From positions 744,001-808,000 of the forward strand of contig CAVYXK010000019.1 of assembly GCA_963772445.1 (NCBI GenBank): 64,000 nucleotides of DNA. Reading direction: 5' to 3'. Below the pieces are notes generated by a model. The model did no database searches and was not told where the DNA came from. It was given only the letters and a program-made list of their open reading frames with translations. The translations under genes and the position numbers were made by a program. Shown piece after piece: positions 37,439 to 46,448 of this stretch. Numbering within the stretch: the stretch's first letter is position 1; each line of letters starts with the position of its first letter. This stretch comes from CAVYXK01 sp963772445. Lineage in GTDB: Bacteria > Pseudomonadota > Alphaproteobacteria > Acetobacterales > Acetobacteraceae.

Positions 37439-38308
37439 TCACAGTCCATAAATTCGCCGGCGCTCCGGCAGAAGACCCTGCGGCCGGAACATCATGATCA
37501 GCGTGATCAGCGCCCCGATCACCACCAGTCGCATCGCCGAAAGTACCTCCGGCGAGATATGCACGACCGTGCTGAGGAAGCGGGTCGCCACATACAGCGT
37601 CTCCATCACGATCGCGCCGAGCATCACCCCTGTGGGATTGCCGCGCCCGCCCAGAATCACCATCGCCCACAGGACGAAAGTCTCGACCGGCAGGCCGTCG
37701 TCCGGGCTGATGTATTGATTGAGGAACGAGTAATAGCTGCCGGCAAGACCGCCGATCATCCCGCCGATGAACATCGTCTCGACCTTCAGCGCGAACACCG
37801 GCTTCCCGAGCGAAAGTGGCAGCCGGTCGCCGTCGCGGATCAGCCGGATCGCCCGTCCGAACGGCGATGCGCCGATCAGGCGCATCAACAGATAGATCGC
37901 CGCCGTCGTGACCAGCACCAGCGGATAGAAAAACGGCAATCGCACCAGAACGGTCGTGCCCCCGGCGCCCCCTGCCGCCCATTGCTCGTTCAGCACGATC
38001 AGACGGACAAGCTCGGCGAGCGCAAGTGACAGGATCCCCCAATATGTCCCGCTCATGTTGCGCACCGTGGCTGCCAACACCATGCCGAACAGCCCGCCGG
38101 CCAGCGCCGAGAGCGGCATCGCTAGCCAGGGTGAAACACCGAACCCGGTGGCGAGCCCGGTCGCATATCCGCCTACCAGCACGAACACGACCTGGCCGAA
38201 ATTCACCAAGCCGCAGGCGCCGAGCTGAAGGTCCAGGCTGAACGCCAGCATCGCGAAAATGCAGATGACGATAAGAAGATAGGCTCCGAAGCTCAGTAGC
38301 GATGCCAT
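37439..38308 (-). CDS. Branched-chain amino acid-type ABC transporter permease (LivM-like)
   Basis: 289 residues with eight or so membrane segments and the typical LivM parts: FSLDLQLGACGLVNFGQVVF, SGTYWGILSLALAELVRLIV, PFGRAIRLIRDG and SPDDGLPVETFVLWAMVILG. Five bases separate it from livH. It should form the inner-membrane channel with the LivH partner. The pathway ligand need not be an amino acid. Confidence 0.88.
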   Translation of the reverse strand: MASLLSFGAYLLIVICIFAMLAFSLDLQLGACGLVNFGQVVFVLVGGYATGLATGFGVSPWLAMPLSALAGGLFGMVLAATVRNMSGTYWGILSLALAELVRLIVLNEQWAAGGAGGTTVLVRLPFFYPLVLVTTAAIYLLMRLIGASPFGRAIRLIRDGDRLPLSLGKPVFALKVETMFIGGMIGGLAGSYYSFLNQYISPDDGLPVETFVLWAMVILGGRGNPTGVMLGAIVMETLYVATRFLSTVVHISPEVLSAMRLVVIGALITLIMMFRPQGLLPERRRIYGL

Positions 38309-38313
38309 GACTG

Positions 38314-39231
38314 TCAGATCAGCTCGCGCTGCGCGATGCCGCTGGGACGCAGCAGCAACAGCAGAACCACCAGGACATAGGCCACCGCCGGTTTGTACGA
38401 AGAACTCAGGCTGATATCATCGCCAGTACCGGCGAGACCCAGGGGCGCCAGCAGCGGTGCCAGATTCAGGTCGACCGCGACATTCTCCGCCAGCCCGATG
38501 ATCAGCGCCCCGGCGATCGCGCCATAGAACGAGCCGACGCCGCCGATCAGTACCACGCAGAACACCGGAATGATCAGATTGAAACCGAAATAAGGGTCGA
38601 GCTGCGTGTCCCAGGCGATGAACATTCCGCCGAGTGCCGCGAACGCCGTGCCGATGAACCAGACCGCGCGGATGACCGTGTTCACGTCGATCGAGCAGGC
38701 CTGTGCAAGCTCCGGGTTGGTTGCCGTGGCGCGCATCGCCTTGCCGAGCGCGGTGAATTTCAGCAGCGCGTGAAACGCGAACAGCGCCACTGTGGTGACA
38801 AGAATAATGCCGAGCTGCGGAGCGGTGATGTGTGCTCCCAGCAGGGAAAGGCCGGGCCGCACCCCGTAGCGATAGCGAAGGAACTGCGGCCCCCAGATCG
38901 CCTGCACCGAGTACTGGATGACCAGCGCCAGCCCGAGCGAGCCGATCATCGGCGTGAGATCGCCAGTGTTGCGCATGATACGGAAGATCGCCGTATCCAC
39001 GGCCACGCCGAACAGACCCATCGCCAGCACCGCGACCGCGAAAGCAGGCAGTAGCGGCGCCCCGAGCGTCACGTTCAGGAAATAGGCCAGATAGGCGCCG
39101 ACCACGGCCATGGAGGCGTGCGAGAAATTGGCGAACCGCAGGATCGAGAAGGTCATGGTTAGGCCGATCGCGATGATCCCCAGCTCGGCCGCCGTGATCA
39201 GCCCGCTGACGAGCACCTGCGCCACGTTCAT
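38314..39231 (-). CDS. Branched-chain amino acid-type ABC transporter permease (LivH-like)
   Basis: 305 residues beginning MNVAQVLVSGLITAAELGII, with the signature GLTMTFSILRFANFSHASMA, then LGKAMRATATNPELAQACSI and LIGGVGSFYGAIAGALIIGL. The open frame extends to 39519 but AGGGA lies before the ATG at 39231 and the extension is arginine-rich noise. Partner of the LivM-like permease and the binding protein. Confidence 0.88.
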   Translation of the reverse strand: MNVAQVLVSGLITAAELGIIAIGLTMTFSILRFANFSHASMAVVGAYLAYFLNVTLGAPLLPAFAVAVLAMGLFGVAVDTAIFRIMRNTGDLTPMIGSLGLALVIQYSVQAIWGPQFLRYRYGVRPGLSLLGAHITAPQLGIILVTTVALFAFHALLKFTALGKAMRATATNPELAQACSIDVNTVIRAVWFIGTAFAALGGMFIAWDTQLDPYFGFNLIIPVFCVVLIGGVGSFYGAIAGALIIGLAENVAVDLNLAPLLAPLGLAGTGDDISLSSSYKPAVAYVLVVLLLLLRPSGIAQRELI

Positions 39232-39307
39232 GTGGACGTCCCTGGGCGGCGCCCGGTTTTTGCCGGGCGCCCCTTCTTCCCGCCGGCGCGATACGCCGCC
39301 GGCAGGC

Positions 39308-40552
39308 TCATCCGTAGAGCTTCTTGAACTCCTCTGCCGACGGCGCCGTGTCGAGGACGATGCCCTCGTCGTTGCTATAGCGGAACACCACCAGGTTCGA
39401 CTGACTCGACTTGGGTGTATAGGAGACCATCTTGGCGTCTTTGTACACTTGCCCCTTGCCCTGATCCGCCGCCTGCTTGCCATACATGTTGAAGCCTTTG
39501 TCGCCCTGGCCGGACACACCGAGGGTGTGGTAGGCAGCCGGCCACATCATGTCGCGGATACGCGCCGAATCGAGCGAGTTCGCCATGTTGACCGCAATCG
39601 CCGCAATCCACACCGCGTCATAGAACGGCGGCGCCCAGGCATCGGACGGCGGCTTACCGAACCGGGCGACGAAGCGCTTCAGGAATTCATCCGCGCGCGG
39701 CCCGGCCGTCACGTAATCGAGGCCCTTCATCCCGTCTGTCAGCTTCGGGTCCAGCGTCGAATACGCGCTCAGGTTGTAGCTGTAGATGGTGGAGAAACCC
39801 GTCATGCCCAGCTCGTAGAGCTGCTTCTGCATCACCTGCGCGTCGTTGTCGTACACGTCGGTCAGGATGGCGTCCGACTTGCTGTCGATCAGTTTCTGCA
39901 GCTCGGCGCGGAAATCCCCCGCTCCAACCTGATACAGCATGCTGTGCTGCCAGGTCAGCCCAAGCTCTTTCGTGCGCTCGCGGCTGACCGTGTCGCGGTC
40001 CTGACCGATCGGATTGTTCTCGAAAATACCGGCGAGTTTCAGCCCCGCATTGCCCGGGAGGTCCGCCTTGACGAAATCGACCAGGCCGGCAGCCTGGTCG
40101 GCCAGCCCGGCTGTGTCGAAACAATAGGGTCCTACCGTCTTCAGCTTGTTGGTCGTCGCATCGGTGATCCAGATGACGTTCTTCTGGTTGAACACCTGGC
40201 CCGCCGGCAGCGCCGTGCTGCTGGAATAGCCGCCGATCGCCAGCGGCACCTTCTCGACATCAGCCAGCAGGTTGGATGCATCCACCGCGGCTTTCGGACG
40301 GCCTTCGTCGTCCTGCACGACGAGCTTGACAGGCCGGCCAAGCACGCCGCCGGCTGCGTTCACCTCGTCCGCGGCGATCTGCATGCACTGATAGCAGGCG
40401 TTCCCGGCAACAGCGCTCGGTCCGGTCAGCCCGATCAGGACCCCGAACTTGACGGGTTCGCCCGCGGCTGGAGTGGCGGCGCGGGCCCGCCCGATCGCAG
40501 CGGCCGCGATCAGCGCGCCGCCATATCCGCCCAATTCCCTTCGTGAAACCAT
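39308..40552 (-). CDS. Periplasmic substrate-binding protein, branched-chain amino acid type
   Basis: 414 residues with a cleavable signal (RRELGGYGGALIAAAAIGRA, then RAA) and the Peripla_BP_6 fold: VKFGVLIGLTGPSAVAGNAC, EVNAAGGVLGRPVKLVVQDD, FENNPIGQDR, FYDAVWIAAIAVNMA. It delivers the ligand to the two permeases just downstream. No LivF/LivG ATPases follow, so the energising subunits must be encoded elsewhere or lost. Confidence 0.88.
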   Translation of the reverse strand: MVSRRELGGYGGALIAAAAIGRARAATPAAGEPVKFGVLIGLTGPSAVAGNACYQCMQIAADEVNAAGGVLGRPVKLVVQDDEGRPKAAVDASNLLADVEKVPLAIGGYSSSTALPAGQVFNQKNVIWITDATTNKLKTVGPYCFDTAGLADQAAGLVDFVKADLPGNAGLKLAGIFENNPIGQDRDTVSRERTKELGLTWQHSMLYQVGAGDFRAELQKLIDSKSDAILTDVYDNDAQVMQKQLYELGMTGFSTIYSYNLSAYSTLDPKLTDGMKGLDYVTAGPRADEFLKRFVARFGKPPSDAWAPPFYDAVWIAAIAVNMANSLDSARIRDMMWPAAYHTLGVSGQGDKGFNMYGKQAADQGKGQVYKDAKMVSYTPKSSQSNLVVFRYSNDEGIVLDTAPSAEEFKKLYG

Positions 40553-40712
40553 GATAGCCTCCGTCCCCCGGTTGGTCGTCGTTGGAATTTTTGCGGGTCA
40601 GGCTTCGTTCGCGCCGGCCCCCGCGCGTTCGTTGGTCAAAGGCTAGAAGCTTGGCGTCCCCTCGTCTACGCCTGCTCCGCCGGACCGGTTGGGTGCGCGC
40701 GGCATGGATCGC

Positions 40713-42236
40713 TCACGAGACGTTGGCAAGGTCGAACAGCTTGTGCAGCCGATCAGAGAACCAACTGGCGACACGATTGAGCGGCACGGCCTCGGCCATC
40801 TCGGGCGACGCCATCAACTGGCCCGCGGCTTGGCGTCGCGCGAGCTCGCGGCCTAGTTCCTGCGCGACTGTTGCACGGGCTTCCAGCAGCGGCGCCAGAT
40901 CATCCTTTGTCAGCTCATAGACAGTGGTCGGAACCAACGCCGTAATCCTGGCCGCGGAGGCGGCGCCGGTCAGCAAGCCGATCTCGCCGAAATGGTCACC
41001 CGGACCGAGGCGCATCAATTCGATCTCGCTCCCGGCCACAACACGGGTCAGCGACAGCACGCCGGTCCCTATGATAAAGAGCGACCGCAGAACCACTCCG
41101 GGCTCAAGCAGGACCTCCCCTTGATCGACTGTCTTTTGCGTCATTTTCGTAGCGAGCGATCGCCGTTCGTCCGGTGTCAAGGTGGCGAAGATCACAACCA
41201 GGCCGAGTGTTCTTTCTGCGCAGCTCTCCGCTTTCGGTGAAGCGCCGATCTCTGGGAGCAAAGATAGCGGCTTGTCGATCGATGCCAGGTCGATGCCGGC
41301 AGCTGCCACGTGTCGATAAATCAAATCGAGCAGCTCGTTCTGCGCGTCCGCTGCGTGGGCCAGGTCTGCGGCAAAGAACGCTATTTCGAATTCGGTGCCA
41401 GCCCCGGTAATCGACTTGACTGTGATCGAGGGGACCGGCGTCCTCAGCACAAGCCGGCAGTTCAGCAGCGCCTGCTCCAGGATTTTGGAGCCGGCTGCGG
41501 GCGTCGTCTTGCGGTCGAGCTGGACGGTCACGGTCATTCCGTGAATGTGGGACGGCGAGCTGGCGTTCACGATCCTCGCCTTGGCGATAGTGCTGTTCGG
41601 CACAATCGCCAGATCACGCTTGGCGGTCAGGACATGCGTCGCGCGCCAATTCATCTCGATGACCCGACCGTCGGCCCCGCCCTCAATGCTTATCCAATCC
41701 CCCGGCCGATAGGGCCGGCTGAAATTGAGGACTATGCCGGAAAATACGTCGCTCAATGTGCTTTGTAGGGCCAGTCCGAGGATGATGGCTATGACCCCCG
41801 ATGTCGCCAGCAGGCCCTGGATCGGAAGATCAAAGACGTAAGCAATGACGGCAAAAACAGCAGCGAGATAGATCAGGCCGGCGAGCAGGTCCTGGACCAG
41901 CTTACCCTCTCGTGGCCGGTGCTCGGCGACGACAAAGACGCGCACGACAGCAACCAGGAACCATGCAGCCCACAGCCACCACGCGATCGCCAAGGCGCGG
42001 CGGACCGCATCTCGGAACGGTACGCCCGTCGATATTAGGGGCCGATAGGGAACGACATCAGCTTTGACCAAAATGATCGTTAGAGCGATCAGAAAAATCA
42101 CCCGTGCAATCGCACGGCCGAGCGGATGCTTGCGAAACAGCAGATGCATCAGCAACGCGCCCGCGGCCAGAACCACAAGGGCGATGACCAGAGGATCGCT
42201 GGCAGCAGCCATCGTCGTAGCCGGAAGGTTGGTCAT
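40713..42236 (-). CDS. MscS-type channel fused to a cyclic-nucleotide-binding domain
   Basis: About 507 residues. Four or so N-terminal helices lead into an MscS pore and beta domain (TSGVIAIILGLALQSTLSDV, then RPYRPGDWISIEGGADGRV, TAKRDLAIVPNSTIAKARIV). The C-terminal 130 residues are a CRP/cNMP fold (DQGEVLLEPGVVLRSLFIIG, GDHFGEIGLLTGAASAARIT). This matches bacterial cyclic-nucleotide-gated MscS homologues, inner-membrane channels that respond to cAMP or cGMP. The start at 42236 has a GGAGAAGTGGCGAG upstream; the extension to 42488 has low-complexity residues. Confidence 0.87.
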   Translation of the reverse strand: MTNLPATTMAAASDPLVIALVVLAAGALLMHLLFRKHPLGRAIARVIFLIALTIILVKADVVPYRPLISTGVPFRDAVRRALAIAWWLWAAWFLVAVVRVFVVAEHRPREGKLVQDLLAGLIYLAAVFAVIAYVFDLPIQGLLATSGVIAIILGLALQSTLSDVFSGIVLNFSRPYRPGDWISIEGGADGRVIEMNWRATHVLTAKRDLAIVPNSTIAKARIVNASSPSHIHGMTVTVQLDRKTTPAAGSKILEQALLNCRLVLRTPVPSITVKSITGAGTEFEIAFFAADLAHAADAQNELLDLIYRHVAAAGIDLASIDKPLSLLPEIGASPKAESCAERTLGLVVIFATLTPDERRSLATKMTQKTVDQGEVLLEPGVVLRSLFIIGTGVLSLTRVVAGSEIELMRLGPGDHFGEIGLLTGAASAARITALVPTTVYELTKDDLAPLLEARATVAQELGRELARRQAAGQLMASPEMAEAVPLNRVASWFSDRLHKLFDLANVS

Positions 42237-42291
42237 CTCGCCACTTCTCCATGCGCACGACAGTTTGTCTGGCGAAACCAAGAGCACTCTA

Positions 42292-42921
42292 TCATGACCG
42301 ATGACGCTCCGATGCAAGTTGAAGAGCATCGTCCAGGCGATCGTTGCCCCAAAACATCTCCGTTCCGACGAAGAAGGCAGGAGCGCCGAATATGCCCTTA
42401 GTACGTGCCTGTTCCGTCTGGTCGCGCAAGCGTGTCTTGGTGGACTCGGACTGGGCTTGATCCAGAATGTCCGACGCCGGAAGATCAAGTTCCGTCAATA
42501 TCCGAGCCAAATGGCGGGGCTGGTTGATGTCTTCATCCCGCACGAAATTGAGTTCCATCACCTGGCGGCAGAAAGCCCCGATCCAGGGCCTTTCAGCTCC
42601 CAACAGCGCTACTCGCGAAGGAAGCACCGCAACTCGGGGAAACGTGCTGGGCTGCATCCATCGCAGCCCGTACTTGCGGCACTGACGCACCATGTCCTGC
42701 CATACGTAGGCACCCTTGTCTTTTTGCAGCACGAAGGGGGATGTTTCCGTGCCCAAAGCGCGAAATATAGGTCCTAGTAGAAACGGCTTCCAAGCGATCC
42801 GAACGCTGCGTCGCCGCGCCTCGTCCTCGATCCGCATGACGCTCAGGTAGCTATAGGTGCTGCCGAATTCGAACCAGAACTCAATGTCCGGTGGCGATTT
42901 CGGACGCCAGTGTCGAACCAA
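42292..42921 (-). CDS. DsbA-family 2-hydroxychromene-2-carboxylate isomerase-like protein
   Basis: 209 residues. GST-kappa/DsbA fold: IEFWFEFGSTYSYLSVMRIE (serine-containing active-site loop), WKPFLLGPIFRALG, and the C-terminal TKGIFGAPAFFVGTEMFWGN, then DRLDDAL. The CxxC of DsbA is absent, as in HCCA isomerases of aromatic degradation. No other degradation genes are adjacent, so the actual substrate is open. Confidence 0.83.
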   Translation of the reverse strand: MVRHWRPKSPPDIEFWFEFGSTYSYLSVMRIEDEARRRSVRIAWKPFLLGPIFRALGTETSPFVLQKDKGAYVWQDMVRQCRKYGLRWMQPSTFPRVAVLPSRVALLGAERPWIGAFCRQVMELNFVRDEDINQPRHLARILTELDLPASDILDQAQSESTKTRLRDQTEQARTKGIFGAPAFFVGTEMFWGNDRLDDALQLASERHRS

Positions 42922-43042
42922 TCATCGCAGAGCACTCCCCAATGTGGCAGCCGTCGACCCGGATCCGATCCGCCCGGATTTGCGAAGTCAGGGCAATCTC
43001 CGGCTACCATGCCGCGGAAGCCACCCCGGCAACGAGGCAACA

Positions 43043-43861
43043 ATGCGACTTGGCATAGTGACGATCCCCCGCCCCACTGACCATGGCAGTGTCATCGATC
43101 GGGTCGTCGAGTTTGCCCACCGGGTGGAGGCGCTGCGGTTCAGTGGCCTGTGGGTGACGGATTTTTTCGCGCGCGGCCGCCCCACCCTGGACCCGCTCGT
43201 CCTCCTCGCCGCCGTGTGTGCCGAGACAAAGGAGATCGAACTCGGGACCTGCGTGGTGCAAATCCCGCTGCGCCACCCCGTCGAGCACGCCCATCGCGTG
43301 CAGTCGCTGCACCTGCTGTCCCGCGGCCGGCTTCGCTTCGGCGTGGGCGCCGGTTCGACGCAGGCGGATTTCGAGGCGGTTCAGGCCGACTACGACGCCC
43401 GCTTCAAGACCCTGCCGCGCTATCTCGATATCATGCGCTGCACCTGGAACGGCGAGCCAGTGTTCGGACCGGCCCTGACGCCCTGGCCCGGCACCGAAGG
43501 CGGGCCGCCTGTCCTGCTGGGGGCTTGGCGCAGCGCACGCTGGATCGGGCTGGCGGCCGAGACGTGCCAGGGCTGGATCGCCTCCGGCATCTTCTCCGAA
43601 TGGGACGACTTGCAAGCGGGCCTGACCATGTACCGAGCCGCCGGCGGCAAACGCGCCCTGCTGGCGAACGTCTTCACCGACCTCCGGGCGGAGCCGCAAC
43701 CCAATTCCACTGCCGCTAGGGCCAAGATTTCACTGTATTGCCCGCCGGCCGAGGCGCGCCGCCGGCTCCAACGCCTGGAACAACTCGGCTTCGACGATGC
43801 GCTCCTGGTCTGCCCATTCGATGCGCCGGAGCAATTGGAAACGCTGCGAACGCTGATGTAG
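43043..43861 (+). CDS. LLM-class F420/FMN-dependent oxidoreductase
   Basis: 272 residues, bacterial-luciferase-like barrel: MRLGIVTIPRPTDHG, EIELGTCVVQIPLRHPVEHA, HLLSRGRLRFGVGAGSTQAD and the C-terminal RRLQRLEQLGFDDALLVC. The ATG at 43043 follows GAGG at 43034-43037; the frame upstream to 42857 is not supported. Substrate and cofactor (FMN or F420) cannot be read from sequence. Confidence 0.82.
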   Translation: MRLGIVTIPRPTDHGSVIDRVVEFAHRVEALRFSGLWVTDFFARGRPTLDPLVLLAAVCAETKEIELGTCVVQIPLRHPVEHAHRVQSLHLLSRGRLRFGVGAGSTQADFEAVQADYDARFKTLPRYLDIMRCTWNGEPVFGPALTPWPGTEGGPPVLLGAWRSARWIGLAAETCQGWIASGIFSEWDDLQAGLTMYRAAGGKRALLANVFTDLRAEPQPNSTAARAKISLYCPPAEARRRLQRLEQLGFDDALLVCPFDAPEQLETLRTLM

Positions 43862-43892
43862 ATCGCGCGTTCGCGCGGGGCACACTGCCCGA

Positions 43893-44305
43893 TCACTCCG
43901 TGGCAAGCGCGGCCGTTATGCCGATCGTGCTGAAGTCGTCGCCAACATAGAGCAACGGCGCCGCACGCGACTTGGCGAGCGCATAGGCGAATGCATCACC
44001 GAAGTTGAGCACGCCACCATGACCGATCCCGCGGCCGTAGCGGATACGTGCCTCAAGGGCGAGGTGGGCCTGCGCCGCATCGACCAGGACCAATTCGATT
44101 CCCGCATCGTCGAGGAATACATGGAGATCCGCGATCGCTTCGCTTCGGTCTCCATGTCGGCGTCCGGCCAGTACAGTGCCGGTCTCCGCATATTTGACAA
44201 CCGACAGCACCCGCCGCGGATCGGCCGCCAGCCGCGCCAGTCGCCCCGCGGCCGGCGACTCCCGAACAGGATCGCGACAATGGCCGAGGAATCGACAACC
44301 ACCAT
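43893..44305 (-). CDS. vapC: VapC-type PIN toxin, apparent frameshift
   Basis: The start MVVVDSSAIVAILFG (first PIN aspartate) lies in one frame and the rest, PAAGRLARLAADPRRVLSVV, then KYAETGTVLAGRRHGDRS and GGVLNFGDAFAYALAKSR, in another. One C missing from 44261-44263 would join them into about 137 residues. The acidic residues (D near N-terminus, E in YAETGTV, D in NFGDAFAYALAK) fit an RNase toxin. VapB lies 21 bp upstream. Either a dead toxin or a consensus error. Confidence 0.78.
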
Positions 44306-44326
44306 GCCGCGCGCTTTTGCCGGGGA

Positions 44327-44578
44327 TTACACCTCGTCGCCGGCCGCCGCATCCCACTCCTCCCGGCTGACGGGCCGAGTATCGTAGGAACCGCGTAAAC
44401 GCTCGGACAACGCGGCCAGCCGCGCTGGTAAAGTCTCGGCTGCCGCACGTCGCGCTTCCTCTCGGGACAAGCGCTCGCGCAACGCCACGGTGACTGCTTC
44501 GGTCATACTTTCCCCGGTCAGCCGCACCAGGCGGCGCGCCAATGTATCGGCCTCAGCAGTTTTGATGCTCAGTGCCAT
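44327..44578 (-). CDS. vapB: VapB-type antitoxin (Rv0623-like)
   Basis: 83 residues: MALSIKTAEADTLARRLVRL, then TGESMTEAVTVALRERLSRE, the RHH-like antitoxin N-terminus, followed by a toxin-binding tail (SREEWDAAAGDEV). It lies just upstream of the vapC reading frames and should neutralise the toxin and autoregulate the pair. Confidence 0.88.
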   Translation of the reverse strand: MALSIKTAEADTLARRLVRLTGESMTEAVTVALRERLSREEARRAAAETLPARLAALSERLRGSYDTRPVSREEWDAAAGDEV

Positions 44579-44614
44579 GGCGGGGGATGGCGAGGCCCTT
44601 TCTAGACGCCTTTG

Positions 44615-44974
44615 CTAGATAGAGATGGACGCCAGTAAATCAAAGCCCAAACACTCCGGCTCTTCCCTCAGCAGACCGACATGCTCGGCCTGCGCCGCCC
44701 GGGCCAGATCAGTGTCGAGCGCCGCCAACGCCAGTCCCGCTCGCCGCGCCAGTTCGAGATAGCTTGCGTCATAGACCGAAAGCCGATGCCGCCGTGCTAT
44801 GCTGAGCACGCCCACTTCGTCGGGCGTGACATCGACTGTCACCGGCAATCTCGATAGGTCGCGCAGGAAACTTGCGCACTCCGCCTCGGTCAGCCGACCG
44901 CGACGCTCGTTGCTGAGCAACGCATCGCGCAGCTCGAACCCCGCTCTTGAGGCGACCCATCCCCCGCGCCACAC
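44615..44974 (-). pseudogene. 5'-truncated second PIN-domain toxin
   Basis: The C-terminal two-thirds of a PIN protein are clear: ELRDALLSNERRGRLTEAEC, SIARRHRLSVYDASYLELAR and LALAALDTDLARAA. The N-terminal ~30 residues with the first catalytic aspartate are missing; the frame upstream becomes noise where the peptidase gene begins (45003, opposite strand). No antitoxin gene accompanies it. Truncation by rearrangement is likely. Confidence 0.65.
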
Positions 44975-45002
44975 TGCCGCAACACCGCCGGAGCGCCCGC
45001 CA

Positions 45003-46412
45003 ATGCCAGCCTCCCCGCCGAATTCCCTCGAAGCCGTGCTACGCCAAGTGGATGCCGGGCTGGACCAGTCCCGCGAAAACCTGTTTGCCTTGCTGCGGAT
45101 ACCCTCGATCAGCGCCCAGCCGGCGCACCGGCAGGACTGCCGGCTCGCCGCCGAGTTCCTCCAAACCCAGCTCGCTCGCCTCGGTTTCACCGCCAGCCTG
45201 CGCGACACTCCCGGCCATCCGGTCGTCGTCGCGCACCATCCCGGCCCGGACGGATATCGTGGCCCGCACATTCTGTTCTACGGCCATTACGACGTGCAGC
45301 CGCCCGAACCGCTGGACCTGTGGACCAGCCCGCCCTTCGAGCCTCAGCTCGTGGATGGCCCGCGCGGCAAGCGCTTCGTCGCCCGCGGCGCGGTGGACGA
45401 CAAAGGCCAGACCATGACCTTCATCGAGGCTCTGCGCGCCTGGCACCACGCTACCGGCAGCATCCCCGTCCGCATCACCGCCGTGATCGAAGGCGAGGAA
45501 GAGGTCGGCAGCCGTAATCTCGAACCGTTCCTGCAAGCGAACCCCGCCGAGCTTCGTGCCGACCTGGCGCTGATCAGCGACACCGGCATGTGGGACATCG
45601 ACACTCCGGCGATTACCACCGGGCTGCGCGGCATGACGTACACGCAGGTTACCCTGCGGGCCGCCAACCGCGACCTGCATTCCGGCATGTACGGCGGCTC
45701 GGCGCTCAATCCGATCAATGCGCTCTGCCGTGCCCTCGGCGAGCTGCACGACGAACACGGGCGCATCCAGCTCCCCGGCTTCTACGATGCGGTGAAGGAG
45801 CCCACCAACGCACAGGCCGCCCAATGGGACTCGCTCGGCTTCGATGAGGCGGCGTTCCTCGGCGATATAGGCCTGCGCGTGCCGGTGGGTGAGCACGGAC
45901 GACCGGCGCTGCAACGGCTGTGGGCGCGCCCGACTGCCGATATCAACGGAATCTGGGGCGGCTATACCGGCCCTGGTTCCAAGACGGTGATCCCCGCAGA
46001 AGCCGCCGCAAAAGTATCATTCCGGCTGGTCCCCAATCAGGACCCGCAGAAGATCGTCGAAGGTTTCCGCCGGTTCCTCGCCGAGCGAGTGCCGGCCGAC
46101 GCAAAAGTGGAGGTCGAGGCGTTCAGTGGCAGCCCCGGGATCGAAATCTCCGCTGACTCGCCTTGGCTGAAGGCCGCGCAGGCGGCACTCGCCGAGGAGT
46201 TCGGCAAACCGCCGGTATTGATCGGTTGCGGCGGATCGATCCCAGTGGTTTCATCGTTCAAGAACATACTCGGCATCGACTCCCTGCTGATGGGATTCGG
46301 CCTGGAAGACGATCGGGTGCACAGCCCCAACGAGAAGTTCGAACAGCGCTGCTTCCACCGCGGCATCCGCTCGCACGCGCGGCTGTTGGCAAAATTCGCA
46401 GCCGGTGGCTGA
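45003..46412 (+). CDS. M20-family metallopeptidase (dipeptidase/CNDP-like)
   Basis: 469 residues. Zinc-ligand motifs are visible in order: HILFYGHYDVQPPEP, ARGAVDDKGQTMTFIEAL, VIEGEEEVGSRNLEPFL, ADLALISDTGMWDIDTPAIT and DRVHSPNEKFEQRCFHRGIR. The lid domain (HSGMYGGSALNPINALCRAL) is typical. Presumably hydrolyses a dipeptide or related amide in the cytoplasm. It lies 36 bp upstream of fetA and may be cotranscribed. Confidence 0.87.
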   Translation: MPASPPNSLEAVLRQVDAGLDQSRENLFALLRIPSISAQPAHRQDCRLAAEFLQTQLARLGFTASLRDTPGHPVVVAHHPGPDGYRGPHILFYGHYDVQPPEPLDLWTSPPFEPQLVDGPRGKRFVARGAVDDKGQTMTFIEALRAWHHATGSIPVRITAVIEGEEEVGSRNLEPFLQANPAELRADLALISDTGMWDIDTPAITTGLRGMTYTQVTLRAANRDLHSGMYGGSALNPINALCRALGELHDEHGRIQLPGFYDAVKEPTNAQAAQWDSLGFDEAAFLGDIGLRVPVGEHGRPALQRLWARPTADINGIWGGYTGPGSKTVIPAEAAAKVSFRLVPNQDPQKIVEGFRRFLAERVPADAKVEVEAFSGSPGIEISADSPWLKAAQAALAEEFGKPPVLIGCGGSIPVVSSFKNILGIDSLLMGFGLEDDRVHSPNEKFEQRCFHRGIRSHARLLAKFAAGG

Positions 46413-46448
46413 GCAGCGCCGGGACCGGCTGGTCCTGACTGCTCCGCC

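Noticed and set aside
36680..38029. 449-aa His/Arg-rich plus-strand frame
   Set aside because: Antisense of the FAD oxidoreductase and livM; composition is typical of a shadow.
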